Shown here piece by piece: positions 35,477-44,476 of a DNA stretch of 64,000 bases. Both the position numbers and the translations under genes were made by a program. Location: positions 62,001-126,000 of the forward strand of contig NZ_VOIW01000008.1 in assembly GCF_009659625.1 (NCBI RefSeq), given 5' to 3'. The stretch comes from Pseudomonas haemolytica. GTDB taxonomy: Bacteria > Pseudomonadota > Gammaproteobacteria > Pseudomonadales > Pseudomonadaceae. The notes beneath the pieces were generated by a model. The model saw nothing but the letters and a program-made list of their open reading frames with translations. It had not been told where the DNA came from and did no database searches. Positions within the stretch are counted from its first letter, which is position 1. Each line of letters opens with the position of its first letter.

Positions 35477-35596
35477 GAGGTCGTACCCGTTTTTTGAAAT
35501 TTTTATGGTGTGTTCTGGGTCTTTTTACTGGAGCGAATTGCGTGATCGATGGTGCGCAGTGGTTAAAAAGTCGTCAATTCGCCAAAAGGGCATAGT

Positions 35597-35611
35597 GTTC
35601 GATAATCGCAC
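35597..35611. promoter_or_regulatory. Operator-like site GTTCGATAATCGCAC
   Basis: A 15-base imperfect palindrome lying between the MFS transporter and quiC1. It agrees with the site I recall for IclR-type PcaR regulators of protocatechuate genes, and it matches the second site at 39866-39880 in 13 of 15 positions. Confidence 0.6.
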
Positions 35612-35700
35612 CGAAAACTAACCGGTTCGTACATTTTAATTGCTGCGTGTAGGCTGGGGGCGAATAATTTGCCACAAACAACAATCGCCGGGAGTCATCC

Positions 35701-37602
35701 ATGCAACGTTCCATTGCCACTGTTTCGTTGAGCGGCACCCTGCCGGAAAAGCTCGAAGCCATTGCCGCCGCCGGGTTTGACGGGGTGGAAATCTTCGAGA
35801 ACGACTTGTTGTATTACGATGGCAGCCCCCGGGAAGTTAGGCAGATGTGCGCTGACCTGGGCATCGCCATCACCCTGTTCCAGCCGTTTCGCGACTTTGA
35901 AGGTTGTCGCCGCGACCGCCTGGCACGCAACCTGGAGCGCGCCGAGCGCAAGTTTGACCTGATGCAGGAACTGGGCACCGACCTGGTGCTGGTGTGCAGT
36001 AATGCCTCGGCCGATTGTGTCGGTGATGAGAGTATTTTGCTCGATGACCTGAGCCTGCTGGCCGAACACGCGGGCAAGCGTGGCGTGCGCATCGGCTATG
36101 AAGCATTGGCCTGGGGCAAACATGTGAACACCTGGCAACAGGTGTGGAACCTGGTGCGCCAGGTCGACCACCCAAGCCTGGGCGTATTGCTCGACAGCTT
36201 CCACACCCTGTCGCTCAAGGGCGACCCGAGCGGCATCGCGCAGATCCCCGGCGACAAGATCTTCTTTGTGCAAATGGCCGATGCGCCGATCCTGGCCATG
36301 GATGTGCTGGAGTGGAGCCGGCATTTCCGCTGTTTCCCCGGCCAGGGCGAGTTCGACCTGGCGGGCTTTCTCGCGCCGATCATCCAGAGTGGCTATACCG
36401 GGCCATTGTCCCTGGAGATTTTCAATGATGGTTTCCGCGCCGCGCCGACCCGGGCGAATGCGGCGGATGGCTTGCGCTCCTTGTTGTACCTGGAAGAGAA
36501 AACCCGCCAGCGCCTGGCCGCAGAACAACCTGCAGCGCCGCTAGATATTCTGTTTGAAACCCCGCCGGCCAGCGAATACGACGGTATCGAATTTCTTGAG
36601 TTTGCCGTGGATGAAAGCCTTGGCGCCAAGCTGACCCATTGGCTGGAGCGTTTGGGTTTCGTCAAGGCTGGGCAGCATCGCTCCAAGAGCGTGAGCCTGT
36701 TGCGCCAGGGCGATATCAACCTGATCCTCAACTGTGAGCCTTATTCCTTTGCCCACAACTTTTTCGAGGCTCACGGGCCGTCGTTGTGTGCCACCGCCAT
36801 CCGGGTCAAGGACAGCGCCAAGGCCCTGCAGCGGGCGGTGGCCTACAAGGGCCAGCCGTATCGCGGCCTGGTCGGGCCCAACGAGCTGGAACTGGCTGCG
36901 GTGCGTGCGCCGGATGGCAGCCTGATTTACCTGGTGGCCCCCAGCGAAGGCGGGCTGTACGACACGGATTTCAACCTGCAACCGGCCACGGCTGCCAGCG
37001 GCGGCTTGCTGCGCATCGACCATATGGCCATGGCCTTGCCGGCCGATAGCCTCGACAGCTGGGTGCTGTTCTACAAGAGCCTGCTGGATTTCGAAGCCGA
37101 TGACGAGGTGGTGCTGCCCGACCCTTACGGCCTGGTAAAAAGCCGTGCGTTGCGCAGCCGTTGCAGCTCGATTCGCCTGCCGCTGAATATTTCCGAAAAC
37201 CGCAACACTGCGATTTCCCATGCACTCTCGAGCTATCGTGGTTCAGGCGTGCACCACATTGCCTTCGATTGCGCAGATATTTTCGCCGAGGTGCGCCGGG
37301 CAAAAGAAGCCGGGGTGCCGCTGCTGGATATCCCGCTCAACTATTACGACGATTTGGCGGCGCGCTTCGATTTTGACGATGAGTTCCTCAGCGAGTTGGC
37401 GTACTACAACGTGCTGTACGACCGCGACGCTCAGGGCGGTGAGTTGTTTCATGTGTACACCGAGCCGTTCGAAGGGCGGTTTTTCTTCGAGATCATCCAG
37501 CGCAAGAACGGCTATGCCGGCTATGGCGCGGCCAACGTGGCGGTGCGTCTGGCGGCGATGGCCAAGTCGCGCAGCGGTGCGGTGCGCCAGGCGCGTTTAT
37601 AA
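35701..37602 (+). CDS. quiC1: 3-dehydroshikimate dehydratase, fused to HPPD-like domain
   Basis: A 633-residue bifunctional-type protein. The N-terminal half (about 1-290) is a sugar-phosphate-isomerase TIM barrel whose metal ligands are visible: Glu in GYEALAWGKHVN, Asp-His in LLDSFHTL, Gln in FVQMADAP and Glu in LSLEIFND. It dehydrates 3-dehydroshikimate to protocatechuate. The C-terminal half (about 300-620) is an HPPD-like vicinal oxygen chelate domain with HHIAFDCADIF and VYTEPFEGRFFFEIIQRKNG. Fused proteins of this type occur in P. aeruginosa PA0242 and relatives. It starts the arm transcribed toward the TetR gene. Confidence 0.93.
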   Translation: MQRSIATVSLSGTLPEKLEAIAAAGFDGVEIFENDLLYYDGSPREVRQMCADLGIAITLFQPFRDFEGCRRDRLARNLERAERKFDLMQELGTDLVLVCSNASADCVGDESILLDDLSLLAEHAGKRGVRIGYEALAWGKHVNTWQQVWNLVRQVDHPSLGVLLDSFHTLSLKGDPSGIAQIPGDKIFFVQMADAPILAMDVLEWSRHFRCFPGQGEFDLAGFLAPIIQSGYTGPLSLEIFNDGFRAAPTRANAADGLRSLLYLEEKTRQRLAAEQPAAPLDILFETPPASEYDGIEFLEFAVDESLGAKLTHWLERLGFVKAGQHRSKSVSLLRQGDINLILNCEPYSFAHNFFEAHGPSLCATAIRVKDSAKALQRAVAYKGQPYRGLVGPNELELAAVRAPDGSLIYLVAPSEGGLYDTDFNLQPATAASGGLLRIDHMAMALPADSLDSWVLFYKSLLDFEADDEVVLPDPYGLVKSRALRSRCSSIRLPLNISENRNTAISHALSSYRGSGVHHIAFDCADIFAEVRRAKEAGVPLLDIPLNYYDDLAARFDFDDEFLSELAYYNVLYDRDAQGGELFHVYTEPFEGRFFFEIIQRKNGYAGYGAANVAVRLAAMAKSRSGAVRQARL

Positions 37603-37679
37603 CCGCGGGCCGGGTGCTTCCTTCGGCGAGCGCCGCGGCCCATAATCGGCGCCTGCACAACAATGGCCGTGAGCGCACC

Positions 37680-38345
37680 ATGACCTCGAGTCCCGATCTC
37701 CCCGCGGTGCCAGACGCACCGCGCAAGAGTCGTAAGAACAATCCGGAAAAGACCCGCGAGAATATTCTCCAGGAAGCCATTGTCGAGTTTGTTCAGCAGG
37801 GCCTGTCCGGCGCCCGCGTGGACGCCATCGCCGAGCGCATCCACACCTCCAAGCGCATGATCTATTACTACTTCGGCAGCAAGGAGCAGCTGTACGTCGA
37901 GGTGCTGGAGAAGCTCTACGGCGATATCCGCAACACCGAAACCCGCATGAACCTCACTGCCCTGGAGCCGCGTGAGGCGATTCGCCGGCTGGTGGAATTC
38001 ACTTTCGATCACCACGACCAGAATGTGGATTTCGTGCGCATCGTCAGCATCGAAAATATCCACAACGCCGAGTACGTAAAGCGCACGCATACGATCAAGG
38101 CGATGAATAGCAAAATTCTCGAGGGGCTTGGGGAAACCCTGCGTCGAGGCGCTGAAATGGGGCTTTTTCGCGCAGGGCTGGAGCCGCTGGACGTGCATTT
38201 GCTGATCAACTCGTTCAGCTTTTACCGGGTGTCCAACCGCCATACCTTCAGCGAGATTTTCCAGATCGAACTGTCGGATGAAGCGATCAAGCAGCGGCAC
38301 CGGGAGATGATTTGCGAGTCGGTGTTGCGTTATTTGCAGGCCTGA
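37680..38345 (+). CDS. TetR-family transcriptional regulator
   Basis: A 221-residue regulator with N-terminal helix-turn-helix GLSGARVDAIAERIHTSKRMIYYYFGSKEQLYVEVLEKLY (about 40-80) after a disordered, basic start. The C-terminal ligand/dimer domain has RRGAEMGLFRAGLEPLDVHLLINSFSFYR. It lies 77 bases after quiC1 on the same strand and matches the position of PA0243. It may control the quinate arms, although the two operator-like sites look more like PcaR targets. The ligand is unknown. A longer in-frame start at 37614 is rejected because it lacks an N-terminal family match. Confidence 0.85.
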   Translation: MTSSPDLPAVPDAPRKSRKNNPEKTRENILQEAIVEFVQQGLSGARVDAIAERIHTSKRMIYYYFGSKEQLYVEVLEKLYGDIRNTETRMNLTALEPREAIRRLVEFTFDHHDQNVDFVRIVSIENIHNAEYVKRTHTIKAMNSKILEGLGETLRRGAEMGLFRAGLEPLDVHLLINSFSFYRVSNRHTFSEIFQIELSDEAIKQRHREMICESVLRYLQA

Positions 38346-38378
38346 GAACACGCAACTCTCGAGGTAGAAATGCAGTCA

Positions 38379-38469
38379 ATGTGGGAGGGGGCTTGCTCCC
38401 GATAGCGGTGTATCAGTCAGCACATGCTTGGCTGACAGACCGCAATCGGGAGCAAGCCCCCTCCCACAT
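38379..38469. repeat. REPIN (paired inverted REP sequences)
   Basis: ATGTGGGAGGGGGCTTGCTC and its inverted copy flank a central spacer, in the convergent gap between the TetR and dehydrogenase genes. Confidence 0.93.
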
Positions 38470-38482
38470 TTTGCTCCAGTTT

Positions 38483-39337
38483 CTACAGTGAGGTATTCAT
38501 GCTCTGGAAGTGCGTCAGCATTCGCCCTGCATCCGCCACTTGGCCGCTGAACAACTCAAACGCCTTCACCGCCTGAAACACCGCCATATTGCCTCCATCC
38601 AGAGTGCGGCAACCCAGGGCGCGGGCATTGCGCAGCAGCTCGGTTTCCAGCGGGAAATACACGATCTCCGCAACCCACAGTTCAGCCCTCAATAATTCTG
38701 CTGGTACCGGTGTGCCCGGCAGCTTGGCCATGCCCATCGGCGTGGTGTTCACCAAACCATCGGCTTGCGCCATGGCGTTTTCCAAGTGAGTACCGACTTG
38801 GGCACGGCCGGCGCCAAACCGCTGGGCGAGGTTATCCACAAGCTCAAGGGCACGGGCGCCGTCGACATCGAAAATACTCAGTTGCTCCACGCCTTCAGCC
38901 AACAGCGCATGGGCCACCGCCGCGCCCGCGCCACCGGCACCCATCTGCACTACGCGTTGGCGCGGCACATCATGCAAGTTACGCCGGAAACCTTCGGCGA
39001 ACCCCAGGCAGTCAGTGTTATGGCCGATGCGCTTGCCGTCCTTGAACACCACGGTGTTGACCGCGCCAATGCCTCGGGCTTCGGCCGACAACTCATCCAG
39101 CAACGGCAGGATTGCCTGCTTGCACGGGTAGGTAATGTTCAATCCGGTGAAGTGCATCTGCTCCGCGGCCCGCAGCAGGTCGGGCAAGGCGTTGAGGTCC
39201 AGGTGCAGCGGCTCAAGGTCGATCAGGCGATACAGGTAGCGCAAGCCCTGGGCGTCACCTTCCTGTTCATGCAGTGCGGGGGTGCGGGAGGCCTGGATAC
39301 CGGCGCCGATCAGGCCGGCGAGAATACGCGGTTTCAT
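38483..39337 (-). CDS. Quinate/shikimate dehydrogenase (QSDH-type, probably NAD-dependent)
   Basis: A 284-residue AroE-superfamily enzyme. It has the substrate-binding pattern SRTPALHEQEGDAQG (Ser and Thr), typical of quinate/shikimate dehydrogenases rather than the SxS of biosynthetic AroE. Catalytic Lys lies in NITYPCKQ and Asp in HNTDCLGF. The nucleotide loop GAGGAGAAVAHALL ends in IFDVDGARA, where the Asp indicates NAD preference. Its ATG overlaps the aroQ stop by one base (TGATG), so the two are coupled. In Pseudomonas, shikimate can also be used through the PQQ enzyme QuiA. A catabolic role is inferred from position. Confidence 0.82.
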   Translation of the reverse strand: MKPRILAGLIGAGIQASRTPALHEQEGDAQGLRYLYRLIDLEPLHLDLNALPDLLRAAEQMHFTGLNITYPCKQAILPLLDELSAEARGIGAVNTVVFKDGKRIGHNTDCLGFAEGFRRNLHDVPRQRVVQMGAGGAGAAVAHALLAEGVEQLSIFDVDGARALELVDNLAQRFGAGRAQVGTHLENAMAQADGLVNTTPMGMAKLPGTPVPAELLRAELWVAEIVYFPLETELLRNARALGCRTLDGGNMAVFQAVKAFELFSGQVADAGRMLTHFQSMNTSL

Positions 39338-39783
39338 CAAGCGTTCCCTTTGAGCGTGTGGCTGAAATGTTCCAGGGCCAGGTGGTAGCCATGGCTGCCA
39401 AACCCGGCGAGTACTGCCTTGGCGATGGGTGACACAAAGGAGTGATGACGAAACGCTTCACGGGCATGCACGTTGGATAAATGCACTTCGATCACCGGTA
39501 CTTCACTGGCGACCAGCGCGTCGCGAATCGCGACCGAGGTATGGGTCCAGGCTGCCGGGTTGATCACGATACCGGCGCAGCGGGCGCGGGCACCGTGGAT
39601 CCAGTCGAGCAGTTCGCCCTCGTGGTTGGTCTGGCGAAACTCGATTTTCAGCCCGAGCTTTTCTGCGCTACGGCCACACAGGGCAGCGATGTCGGCCAGG
39701 GTTTCGTGGCCATAAGTGGCGGGCTCGCGGGTGCCGAGCAGGTTGAGGTTGGGGCCGTTGAGCACCAGCACGATGGGCGGCAT
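39337..39783 (-). CDS. aroQ: Type II 3-dehydroquinate dehydratase
   Basis: A 148-residue type II dehydroquinase. It has the active-site motifs LNGPNLNLLGTREPATYG (catalytic Tyr), FRQTNHEGELLDWIHGARA, INPAAWTHTSVAIRDAL and EVHLSNVHAREAFRHHSF. It equilibrates 3-dehydroquinate with 3-dehydroshikimate. Beside quiC1 and the QSDH-type gene it probably serves quinate catabolism, as the second aroQ copy of Pseudomonas. ATG 39783 gives the family N-terminus (MPPIVLVLNGPN). It is divergent from hasI, 206 bases apart. Confidence 0.95.
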   Translation of the reverse strand: MPPIVLVLNGPNLNLLGTREPATYGHETLADIAALCGRSAEKLGLKIEFRQTNHEGELLDWIHGARARCAGIVINPAAWTHTSVAIRDALVASEVPVIEVHLSNVHAREAFRHHSFVSPIAKAVLAGFGSHGYHLALEHFSHTLKGNA

Positions 39784-39856
39784 AGAGGCATCTCCACAGT
39801 TCTTATTGGTTGTGGAGACAAAATGTACTGGATGGTTAATTTGGTCAATTGATCGC

Positions 39857-39880
39857 AACGGATCCGTTCGATTATCGAAC
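39857..39880. promoter_or_regulatory. Overlapping operator palindromes upstream of aroQ
   Basis: AACGGATCCGTT (39857-39868) overlaps GTTCGATTATCGAAC (39866-39880), the second being a perfect 15-base palindrome that matches the 35597 site at 13 of 15 positions. Confidence 0.55.
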
Positions 39881-39920
39881 CGTTAATCAACGGCACTCAT
39901 CAATCCGATCAGATTAGATA

Positions 39921-39939
39921 TCAATTGAAAATCATTCTC
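39921..39939. promoter_or_regulatory. Fur box upstream of hasI
   Basis: TCAATTGAAAATCATTCTC agrees with the 19-base Fur consensus at 13 positions, including the core AATCATT. It lies 51 bases before the hasI start, as expected for an iron-repressed ECF sigma factor. Confidence 0.65.
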
Positions 39940-39989
39940 GACAACGCTTAAGATGCCCGCCTGTTTCCTTAACATTCCAGGGAGTCGGT

Positions 39990-40511
39990 TTGTCGGACGT
40001 GGATCTCAAGGGCCTGTTTCTCAAGCATGCCGATACTCTGCGCGGGTATCTGGCCCGCAAGGTACGGGACCCGCAATTAGCCGCAGACCTGGTGCAGGAG
40101 AGCTTCCTGCGCCTGGCCGAAAAACCGGCCGGTGAGCGTATCGACAACTCCCAGGGCTATCTCTATCGAACGGCGAGCAATCTGCTGATCGACCATATTC
40201 GCCAGGAAGCACGGCGCAAGACGGACACCGTGCCCCACGAAGCGTTGGCCGAGATTGAAGATGAAGTGGCCGGGTTGGAGGCTCAGGCAATGGCGCAGCA
40301 ACAGCGACAGGCATTGAAGCAGGCACTGGCGGAGTTGCCGGAGCGCACCCAGCAGATTTTCCGCTTGAACCGTATCGACGGCATGACCCACGCCCAAGTC
40401 GCCCGGCACCTGGAGATCTCCGACAGCTCCGTGCAAAAGCATCTGGCCAAGGCCCTGGCGTATGTGATGCAGCGCTTGCAGGAAGGCGAGGTGGCGCCAT
40501 CCGACGAATGA
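39990..40511 (+). CDS. hasI: ECF sigma factor HasI (FecI-type)
   Basis: A 173-residue iron-starvation ECF sigma factor. Region 2 is visible at about 5-70 (LKGLFLKHADTLRGYLARKVRD, LVQESFLRLAE, YLYRTASNLLIDHIRQEARR) and region 4 at about 110-165 (LPERTQQIFRLNRIDGMTHAQVARHL). The start is TTG at 39990, with GGGAG before it. It should direct hasR transcription when HasR, loaded with haem-HasA, signals through HasS. A Fur box lies upstream. Confidence 0.9.
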   Translation: MSDVDLKGLFLKHADTLRGYLARKVRDPQLAADLVQESFLRLAEKPAGERIDNSQGYLYRTASNLLIDHIRQEARRKTDTVPHEALAEIEDEVAGLEAQAMAQQQRQALKQALAELPERTQQIFRLNRIDGMTHAQVARHLEISDSSVQKHLAKALAYVMQRLQEGEVAPSDE

Positions 40512-40574
40512 ATTACCGAAAAACGCCAGGCCAGACGTCACAGCGTCTATATAACGAAAATTCGAGATTCACAC

Positions 40575-41573
40575 GTGAATAGCCAAGGTCCGCAACAGCA
40601 CAGCATTACCGAGGAGGCTGCCGAGTGGGCGGTGCGCCTGCACGCCGGTGCCTTGAGCGAACAGGAGCAGGCCGAGTTGCGCCAATGGATCGCCCGTGAC
40701 AGCCGTCACGAAGCGGCCTTGCGCTTTGCCGAGCAGACCTGGGCGGCGCTGGGCGAAGTGCACAAGGACGACTCTGTACACCGACAGCGCCCGTCTACGG
40801 CGGCCATACCCGTGCGCCGCTCCCACCGCCGCCGGCCGTGGCAACGTGCAGCCGCTGTGGCGCTGGTGCTGGTGGTAGCGGGCGTCGGCTGGGTGCGCGG
40901 GCCGGACGCCTTGCTGCGCATGCAGGCCGACTACGTCACGCGCAAAGGTGAAGTGCGCACGGTGCACCTGGCCGATGGCAGTACGGTGGAACTGGACTCC
41001 GCCAGCGCGATCCGCCTGGATTACGATGGGGTGCAGCGCGGAGTCAGCGTGCTCCAGGGCTCGGCAGTGTTTGATGTGGCGCCGATGGCGGGCGAAGAAA
41101 CCCGGCCTTTCGTGGTGCACAGCGCCGGGGGCCAGACCCGAGCGTTGGGCACGCGGTTTGTGGTCGAGCGCGAGGGCGACGGTCAAGCCTGGGTCGGCGT
41201 GTTGCAGCACAGCGTCATGGTTTCCGTGCAGGGGGCGCCGACAAAAGGCGCTGCCGAGCGCATCGTCGAGCAAGGCCAGGCTGCGCGCTACAGCCCTCAG
41301 GACGGTGTGGTCAGCCTTGATCAGTTTGATATTGACCGCGCCACCAGTTGGCGGCGAGGCGTGCTGATTTTCGATCGGCAGCCGCTGGCCAAGGTTATCG
41401 AGCAACTCAACCGTTACCGCCCCGGGCGGGTGGTGTTGACCAACCCGGACCTGGGTGAGCGTGAAGTCAGCGGCGTATTCCGTCTGGACATGCTCGACAC
41501 CGCCCTCGGCACCCTGGCCCATGAGCTTCAAGTGCAACGCTTGGACCTGGCTGGCCTCAGCCTGATCTACTGA
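40575..41573 (+). CDS. hasS: FecR-type anti-sigma factor HasS
   Basis: A 332-residue cytoplasmic-membrane regulator. It starts with GTG at 40575. The N-terminal DUF4880 part has EAAEWAVRLHAGALSEQEQAEL (about 13-34). One transmembrane helix (about 90-107, AAAVALVLVVAGVGWVRG) follows a basic run. The FecR periplasmic domain (about 120-250) has HLADGSTVELDSASAIRL and the C-terminal DUF4974/STN-interacting part has LIFDRQPLAKVIEQLNRYRPG. It holds HasI inactive until signalled by HasR. Confidence 0.9.
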   Translation: MNSQGPQQHSITEEAAEWAVRLHAGALSEQEQAELRQWIARDSRHEAALRFAEQTWAALGEVHKDDSVHRQRPSTAAIPVRRSHRRRPWQRAAAVALVLVVAGVGWVRGPDALLRMQADYVTRKGEVRTVHLADGSTVELDSASAIRLDYDGVQRGVSVLQGSAVFDVAPMAGEETRPFVVHSAGGQTRALGTRFVVEREGDGQAWVGVLQHSVMVSVQGAPTKGAAERIVEQGQAARYSPQDGVVSLDQFDIDRATSWRRGVLIFDRQPLAKVIEQLNRYRPGRVVLTNPDLGEREVSGVFRLDMLDTALGTLAHELQVQRLDLAGLSLIY

Positions 41574-41737
41574 TCTTTCCCTTGTATCGGTAAGAGTGAA
41601 CAGGCTGGCTCCTACCGTTTCTTCTCCCTGCGTTAAAAACTTCTAAAAAGTCTTACTGACTTCCCGCACCTCGCACGTCTTGCTAGGTGAGAAGCATTCG
41701 CATAAACAAAAAACGCTTAGCGCAGGGATAATCAGAA

Positions 41738-44395
41738 ATGTCAGCACTCACCAAGGGGCGTATTACCGGTAGCCGGTTGGCCCTGGCCATTCACCTGGGG
41801 TTGTTCGCCGCCGCCGCACCGGTTTATGCGGTGCAGCCTCTCGCCGGCGCGGCCAAGCCCGCTGTGTTGATGTTTGATATCCCTGCGCAATCCCTCGGCA
41901 GTGCGGTGCTGGCTTTCGCCGACCAGGCCGGCCTGCAAGTGTTGTTCGACAGCCAGCGCCTGCAAGGTTTGAGCAGCGCTGCGCTCAAGGGCAGCTTCGA
42001 CGTGCAGGAAGGGCTTGGCCGCCTGCTCGGTGCTGCTCCGGTTGAATATCGCTTCACCGGCGAGCGCCAGGTCACCTTGACCCGGGTTGAGCAACAGGCC
42101 GGTGCCCTGGCCTTGGCGACCACCACGGTCACTGGCCTGCACCCGCAGGACTGGGTGTATTCAACCCCGCGCTCGGTCAGCGTGGTCGGGCGCGAACAGT
42201 TGGATCGCAACCCGCCGCGGCATGCCGCCGAGATGCTTGAAGAGGCGCCGGGCGTCTACTCCGCCGTCAGCCAGCAAGACCCAGGCCTGTCAGTGAATAT
42301 CCGCGGTATCCAGGACTATGGCCGGGTCAACATGTCGGTAGACGGCATGCGCCAGAATTACCAGCAAAGCGGTCATCAGCAACGCAATGGCACGCTGTAT
42401 GTCGACCCGGAGTTGTTGTCCGAAGTCGTGATCGAAAAGGGTGCGACCTCCACCCTGGGCGGTGCGGGAGTGATTGGCGGGGTGGCCAACTTTCGTACCG
42501 TGGAGGCCGCTGACCTGCTCAAGGATGGCAAGGAAATCGGTGGGCGCATTCGCCTCACCTCGGGGTTGGGCGGGCGCAGCAACGGCACTCATTTCATCGG
42601 CAGCTCGGCGTTTGCCGTGGGCACCGATGTGTGGGACATGCTGGTGGCCGCCAGTGAGCGCCACCTCGGCGATTACAACCCAGGCACAAAGGGCAGTATC
42701 GGCGAGCTGCGTACCGGCGCGGCTTTTATTCCGGCCAGTGAGGAGCGCATCAAAAACACCACCGTCGCCTATTCGGGGTCGGTGATGCGTTCGCGCCTGC
42801 TCAAGCTCGGGCTGAACCTGCCGGCTGACCAGCGTTTGCAACTGAGTTACCTGGCCACCGACGTCGACTACGACGACGTCAATATGATGACCGCCGAAAA
42901 GGCCCGGTTATGGGAAAAGCTCGGCAGCAGCGACGTCAAGGCGCAGAACTTCGCGCTGGACTACAGCTATGCGCCGGACAACCCGCTGATCGACTTCAAG
43001 GCCAAGCTTTACTACGTCGACACCCGCAATGACCAATCCACGCTGGCCCGGGGTATCAGCAAGGGTTACGACGTGACCTATCAAACCAATACCTACGGCT
43101 TGCAGGCGCAGAACATCTCGACCTTTGCCCTGACTGAGCTGGCCACGTTCAAGGCCAACTACGGGCTGGAATTCTTCTACGACAAGGTCCGGCCAGACTC
43201 CAACCAGGCGGTGGAGGCCGGCTCTGCGGTGACGGCCTCGGCGGCCGAAAGCATCACGCCCAAAGGCGACCGCGCAATGGGCAGCGTGTTCGGGCGCCTG
43301 GATTTCGACTACGACGGTTGGCTGAATCTCAACGCCGGCTTGCGCTACGACCGCTATCGGCTGCGGGGCGAAACCGGCTTGAACACCCGCACGTTCATCA
43401 TCGGTACCACCCGCCAAATCGGTGTGCCGGTCAATTACGACGTGGACCGGGAGGAAGGCCGCTTCTCGCCGACCTTCGGCCTGTCGATCAAGCCCGGTGT
43501 CGATTGGCTGCAACTCTTTGCCACCTACGGCAAGGGCTGGCGCCCGCCGGCGGTGACCGAAACCATGGTCAGCGGTCGGCCCCACGGCGGTGGTTCGGAA
43601 TTCATTTTCCCCAACCCCTACCTCAAGCCTGAGCGATCCACTGCGTGGGAAGTCGGGTTCAATGTGCTCAAGGAAGACCTGCTGTTCTCCAATGACCGCG
43701 CGGGCATGAAGGTGTCCTACTTCAACACCCGGGTCGATGACTTTTCCTATATGGCCCTGGGCGTGCAGCCGCCCGGTTATGGCAACGTCAATATCGGCAG
43801 TGCGGCCTATGTGAACAACCTGGAGACCACGCGTTTCCGTGGCCTCGAATACCAGCTGGATTACGACGCCGGGTTTGCCTACGGCCAGTTCAACTACACG
43901 CGCATGCTCGGCAGCAATAAATTCTGCAGCAAGACCGCTTGGCTCGGCGGCGTGACCAAGACCCAGAAGCGCCCGGGCAACCGTGCGCCGGTGGACGCGA
44001 TGGTGCCAGACGATGCGGCCAATGCCGGCGTGGGCTGCAGTGCGATCCTGGGCTCCTCCGAACATATGCCCATGGACCGCGGCACCGCGACGCTGGGCGC
44101 GCGGTTCTTTGAGCGCACGTTGGACGTGGGTGTTCGCGCCCGCTATAGCGCCGGCTACTACGTGAAAGGCGCCGCCGGGGTGACCACTTCGCAGACCGGC
44201 GTCTACCCCGCCGACTGGAAGCCCTACACCGTCTACGACCTCTACGGCAGCTACCGCGCCACCGACCAACTGACCCTGCGCCTGGCTATGGAAAACGTCA
44301 CCGACCGCGCCTACCTGGTGCCGCTGGGCGATGTGCTGGCCTTCACCCTGGGCCGTGGGCGCACCTTGCAGGGCACCGTTGAATATCAGTTCTGA
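41738..44395 (+). CDS. hasR: TonB-dependent haemophore receptor HasR
   Basis: An 885-residue outer-membrane receptor with a signal peptide (about 1-32) and an STN signalling domain (about 45-100, FDIPAQSLGSAVLAFADQAG), the part that contacts HasS. A plug follows (about 140-270, with VSVVGREQLDRNPPRHAAEM and VIEKGATSTLGGAGVIGGVAN), then a 22-stranded barrel ending VEYQF. It takes haem from HasA and passes it to the periplasm using TonB energy. A FRAP-like box is present as GWRPPAVTETM. The 164-base upstream gap has a possible ECF promoter. Confidence 0.93.
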   Translation: MSALTKGRITGSRLALAIHLGLFAAAAPVYAVQPLAGAAKPAVLMFDIPAQSLGSAVLAFADQAGLQVLFDSQRLQGLSSAALKGSFDVQEGLGRLLGAAPVEYRFTGERQVTLTRVEQQAGALALATTTVTGLHPQDWVYSTPRSVSVVGREQLDRNPPRHAAEMLEEAPGVYSAVSQQDPGLSVNIRGIQDYGRVNMSVDGMRQNYQQSGHQQRNGTLYVDPELLSEVVIEKGATSTLGGAGVIGGVANFRTVEAADLLKDGKEIGGRIRLTSGLGGRSNGTHFIGSSAFAVGTDVWDMLVAASERHLGDYNPGTKGSIGELRTGAAFIPASEERIKNTTVAYSGSVMRSRLLKLGLNLPADQRLQLSYLATDVDYDDVNMMTAEKARLWEKLGSSDVKAQNFALDYSYAPDNPLIDFKAKLYYVDTRNDQSTLARGISKGYDVTYQTNTYGLQAQNISTFALTELATFKANYGLEFFYDKVRPDSNQAVEAGSAVTASAAESITPKGDRAMGSVFGRLDFDYDGWLNLNAGLRYDRYRLRGETGLNTRTFIIGTTRQIGVPVNYDVDREEGRFSPTFGLSIKPGVDWLQLFATYGKGWRPPAVTETMVSGRPHGGGSEFIFPNPYLKPERSTAWEVGFNVLKEDLLFSNDRAGMKVSYFNTRVDDFSYMALGVQPPGYGNVNIGSAAYVNNLETTRFRGLEYQLDYDAGFAYGQFNYTRMLGSNKFCSKTAWLGGVTKTQKRPGNRAPVDAMVPDDAANAGVGCSAILGSSEHMPMDRGTATLGARFFERTLDVGVRARYSAGYYVKGAAGVTTSQTGVYPADWKPYTVYDLYGSYRATDQLTLRLAMENVTDRAYLVPLGDVLAFTLGRGRTLQGTVEYQF

Positions 44396-44476
44396 CCGCT
44401 TTTGCCCAGTGACGGGCAAAACCACAGCAGGCACTGGCTTGCTGCGGAGTGACCACCCAATGACTTGGAGTTTTGC

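Noticed and set aside
41641..41737. HasI-dependent promoter before hasR
   Set aside because: An ECF-like CGTCTT at 41676-41681 and AT-rich upstream sequence fit loosely, but I could not match a reliable FecI-type -35 element.
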